The translations under genes were made by a program, and so were the position numbers. The notes below the pieces were generated by a model that ran no database searches, was not told where the DNA came from, and saw only the letters and a list, made by a program, of their open reading frames with translations. From the NCBI GenBank assembly GCA_003416985.1, contig QVIN01000009.1, positions 124,001 through 188,000 of the forward strand: a DNA stretch of 64,000 nucleotides. Reading direction: 5' to 3'. Shown here one piece after another: positions 63,983-64,000 of this stretch. Numbering within the stretch: position 1 is the first letter of the stretch; each line of letters opens with the position of its first letter. The stretch comes from Duganella sp. BJB480 (GTDB taxonomy: Bacteria > Pseudomonadota > Gammaproteobacteria > Burkholderiales > Burkholderiaceae_D).

Positions 63983-64000
63983 GTATGCCTACTTTAACTC

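Overview
The window comes from a moderately GC-rich betaproteobacterium. Gene content (Burkholderiales-type porins, six methyl-accepting chemotaxis proteins, a Ralstonia-like Hrp regulon, no IS-dense regions) suggests a plant- or eukaryote-associated member of the Oxalobacteraceae or a relative. That placement is inference from gene families only. The left edge appears to be the end of a type III secretion (T3SS) locus. It holds a partial lytic transglycosylase, an OmpR-type HrpG-like regulator with a degenerate receiver, a degenerate GGDEF protein and a methyltransferase.

Positions 3.8-16.6 kb hold a malonate catabolic locus. The minus-strand run is mdcA-mdcB-mdcC-mdcD-mdcE-madL-madM-mdcH-acs, followed by an adenylate kinase gene, with the LysR regulator mdcR divergent and mdcG displaced to the other side of mdcR. 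Malonate enters through MadLM and is decarboxylated on the MdcC acyl carrier. The acetate is activated by Acs, and Adk can recycle the AMP. From 17 to 31 kb there is a chemotaxis and surface region: a solute-binding protein, four MCPs, a secreted NTF2-like protein, a GH28 polygalacturonase, a porin/PstS-like pair and a VirK-family secreted protein. From 31.4 to 37.5 kb is a self-contained catabolic operon (RpiR regulator, M20 carbamoylase-type amidohydrolase, second M20 deacylase, dicarboxylate/amino-acid symporter, porin).

Positions 37.7-56.6 kb form an effector region. It contains a YopJ-family acetyltransferase, two very large paralogous effector-like proteins (about 1,500 and 1,307 aa), a secreted alginate-lyase-like/FN3/LamG protein in the same operon as one of them, and a protein built from 58-residue tandem repeats. 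A propeller-GGDEF sensor and another MCP are interspersed. The right end carries a TonB receptor with a DUF1624 membrane acyltransferase-like gene, a sixth MCP, a broken solute-binding protein gene, a truncated antitoxin and a small inverted-repeat element.

The strongest new signal is a set of five perfect TTCG-N16-TTCG boxes (hrp-II box / PIP box; HrpB or HrpX binding type), each in front of a gene. Four of the five are followed by a YANNNT -10 at 32-33 nt. They tie together the methyltransferase operon, virK, the lyase plus large-effector operon, the 58-aa-repeat protein and the second large effector as one candidate T3SS regulon. A second recurrent signal is a pair of GTAGGAAAT-like half sites 21-22 bp apart, found in front of MCP, porin and regulator genes; it looks like the binding site of one unidentified regulator. 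No tRNA, rRNA or CRISPR array was seen.
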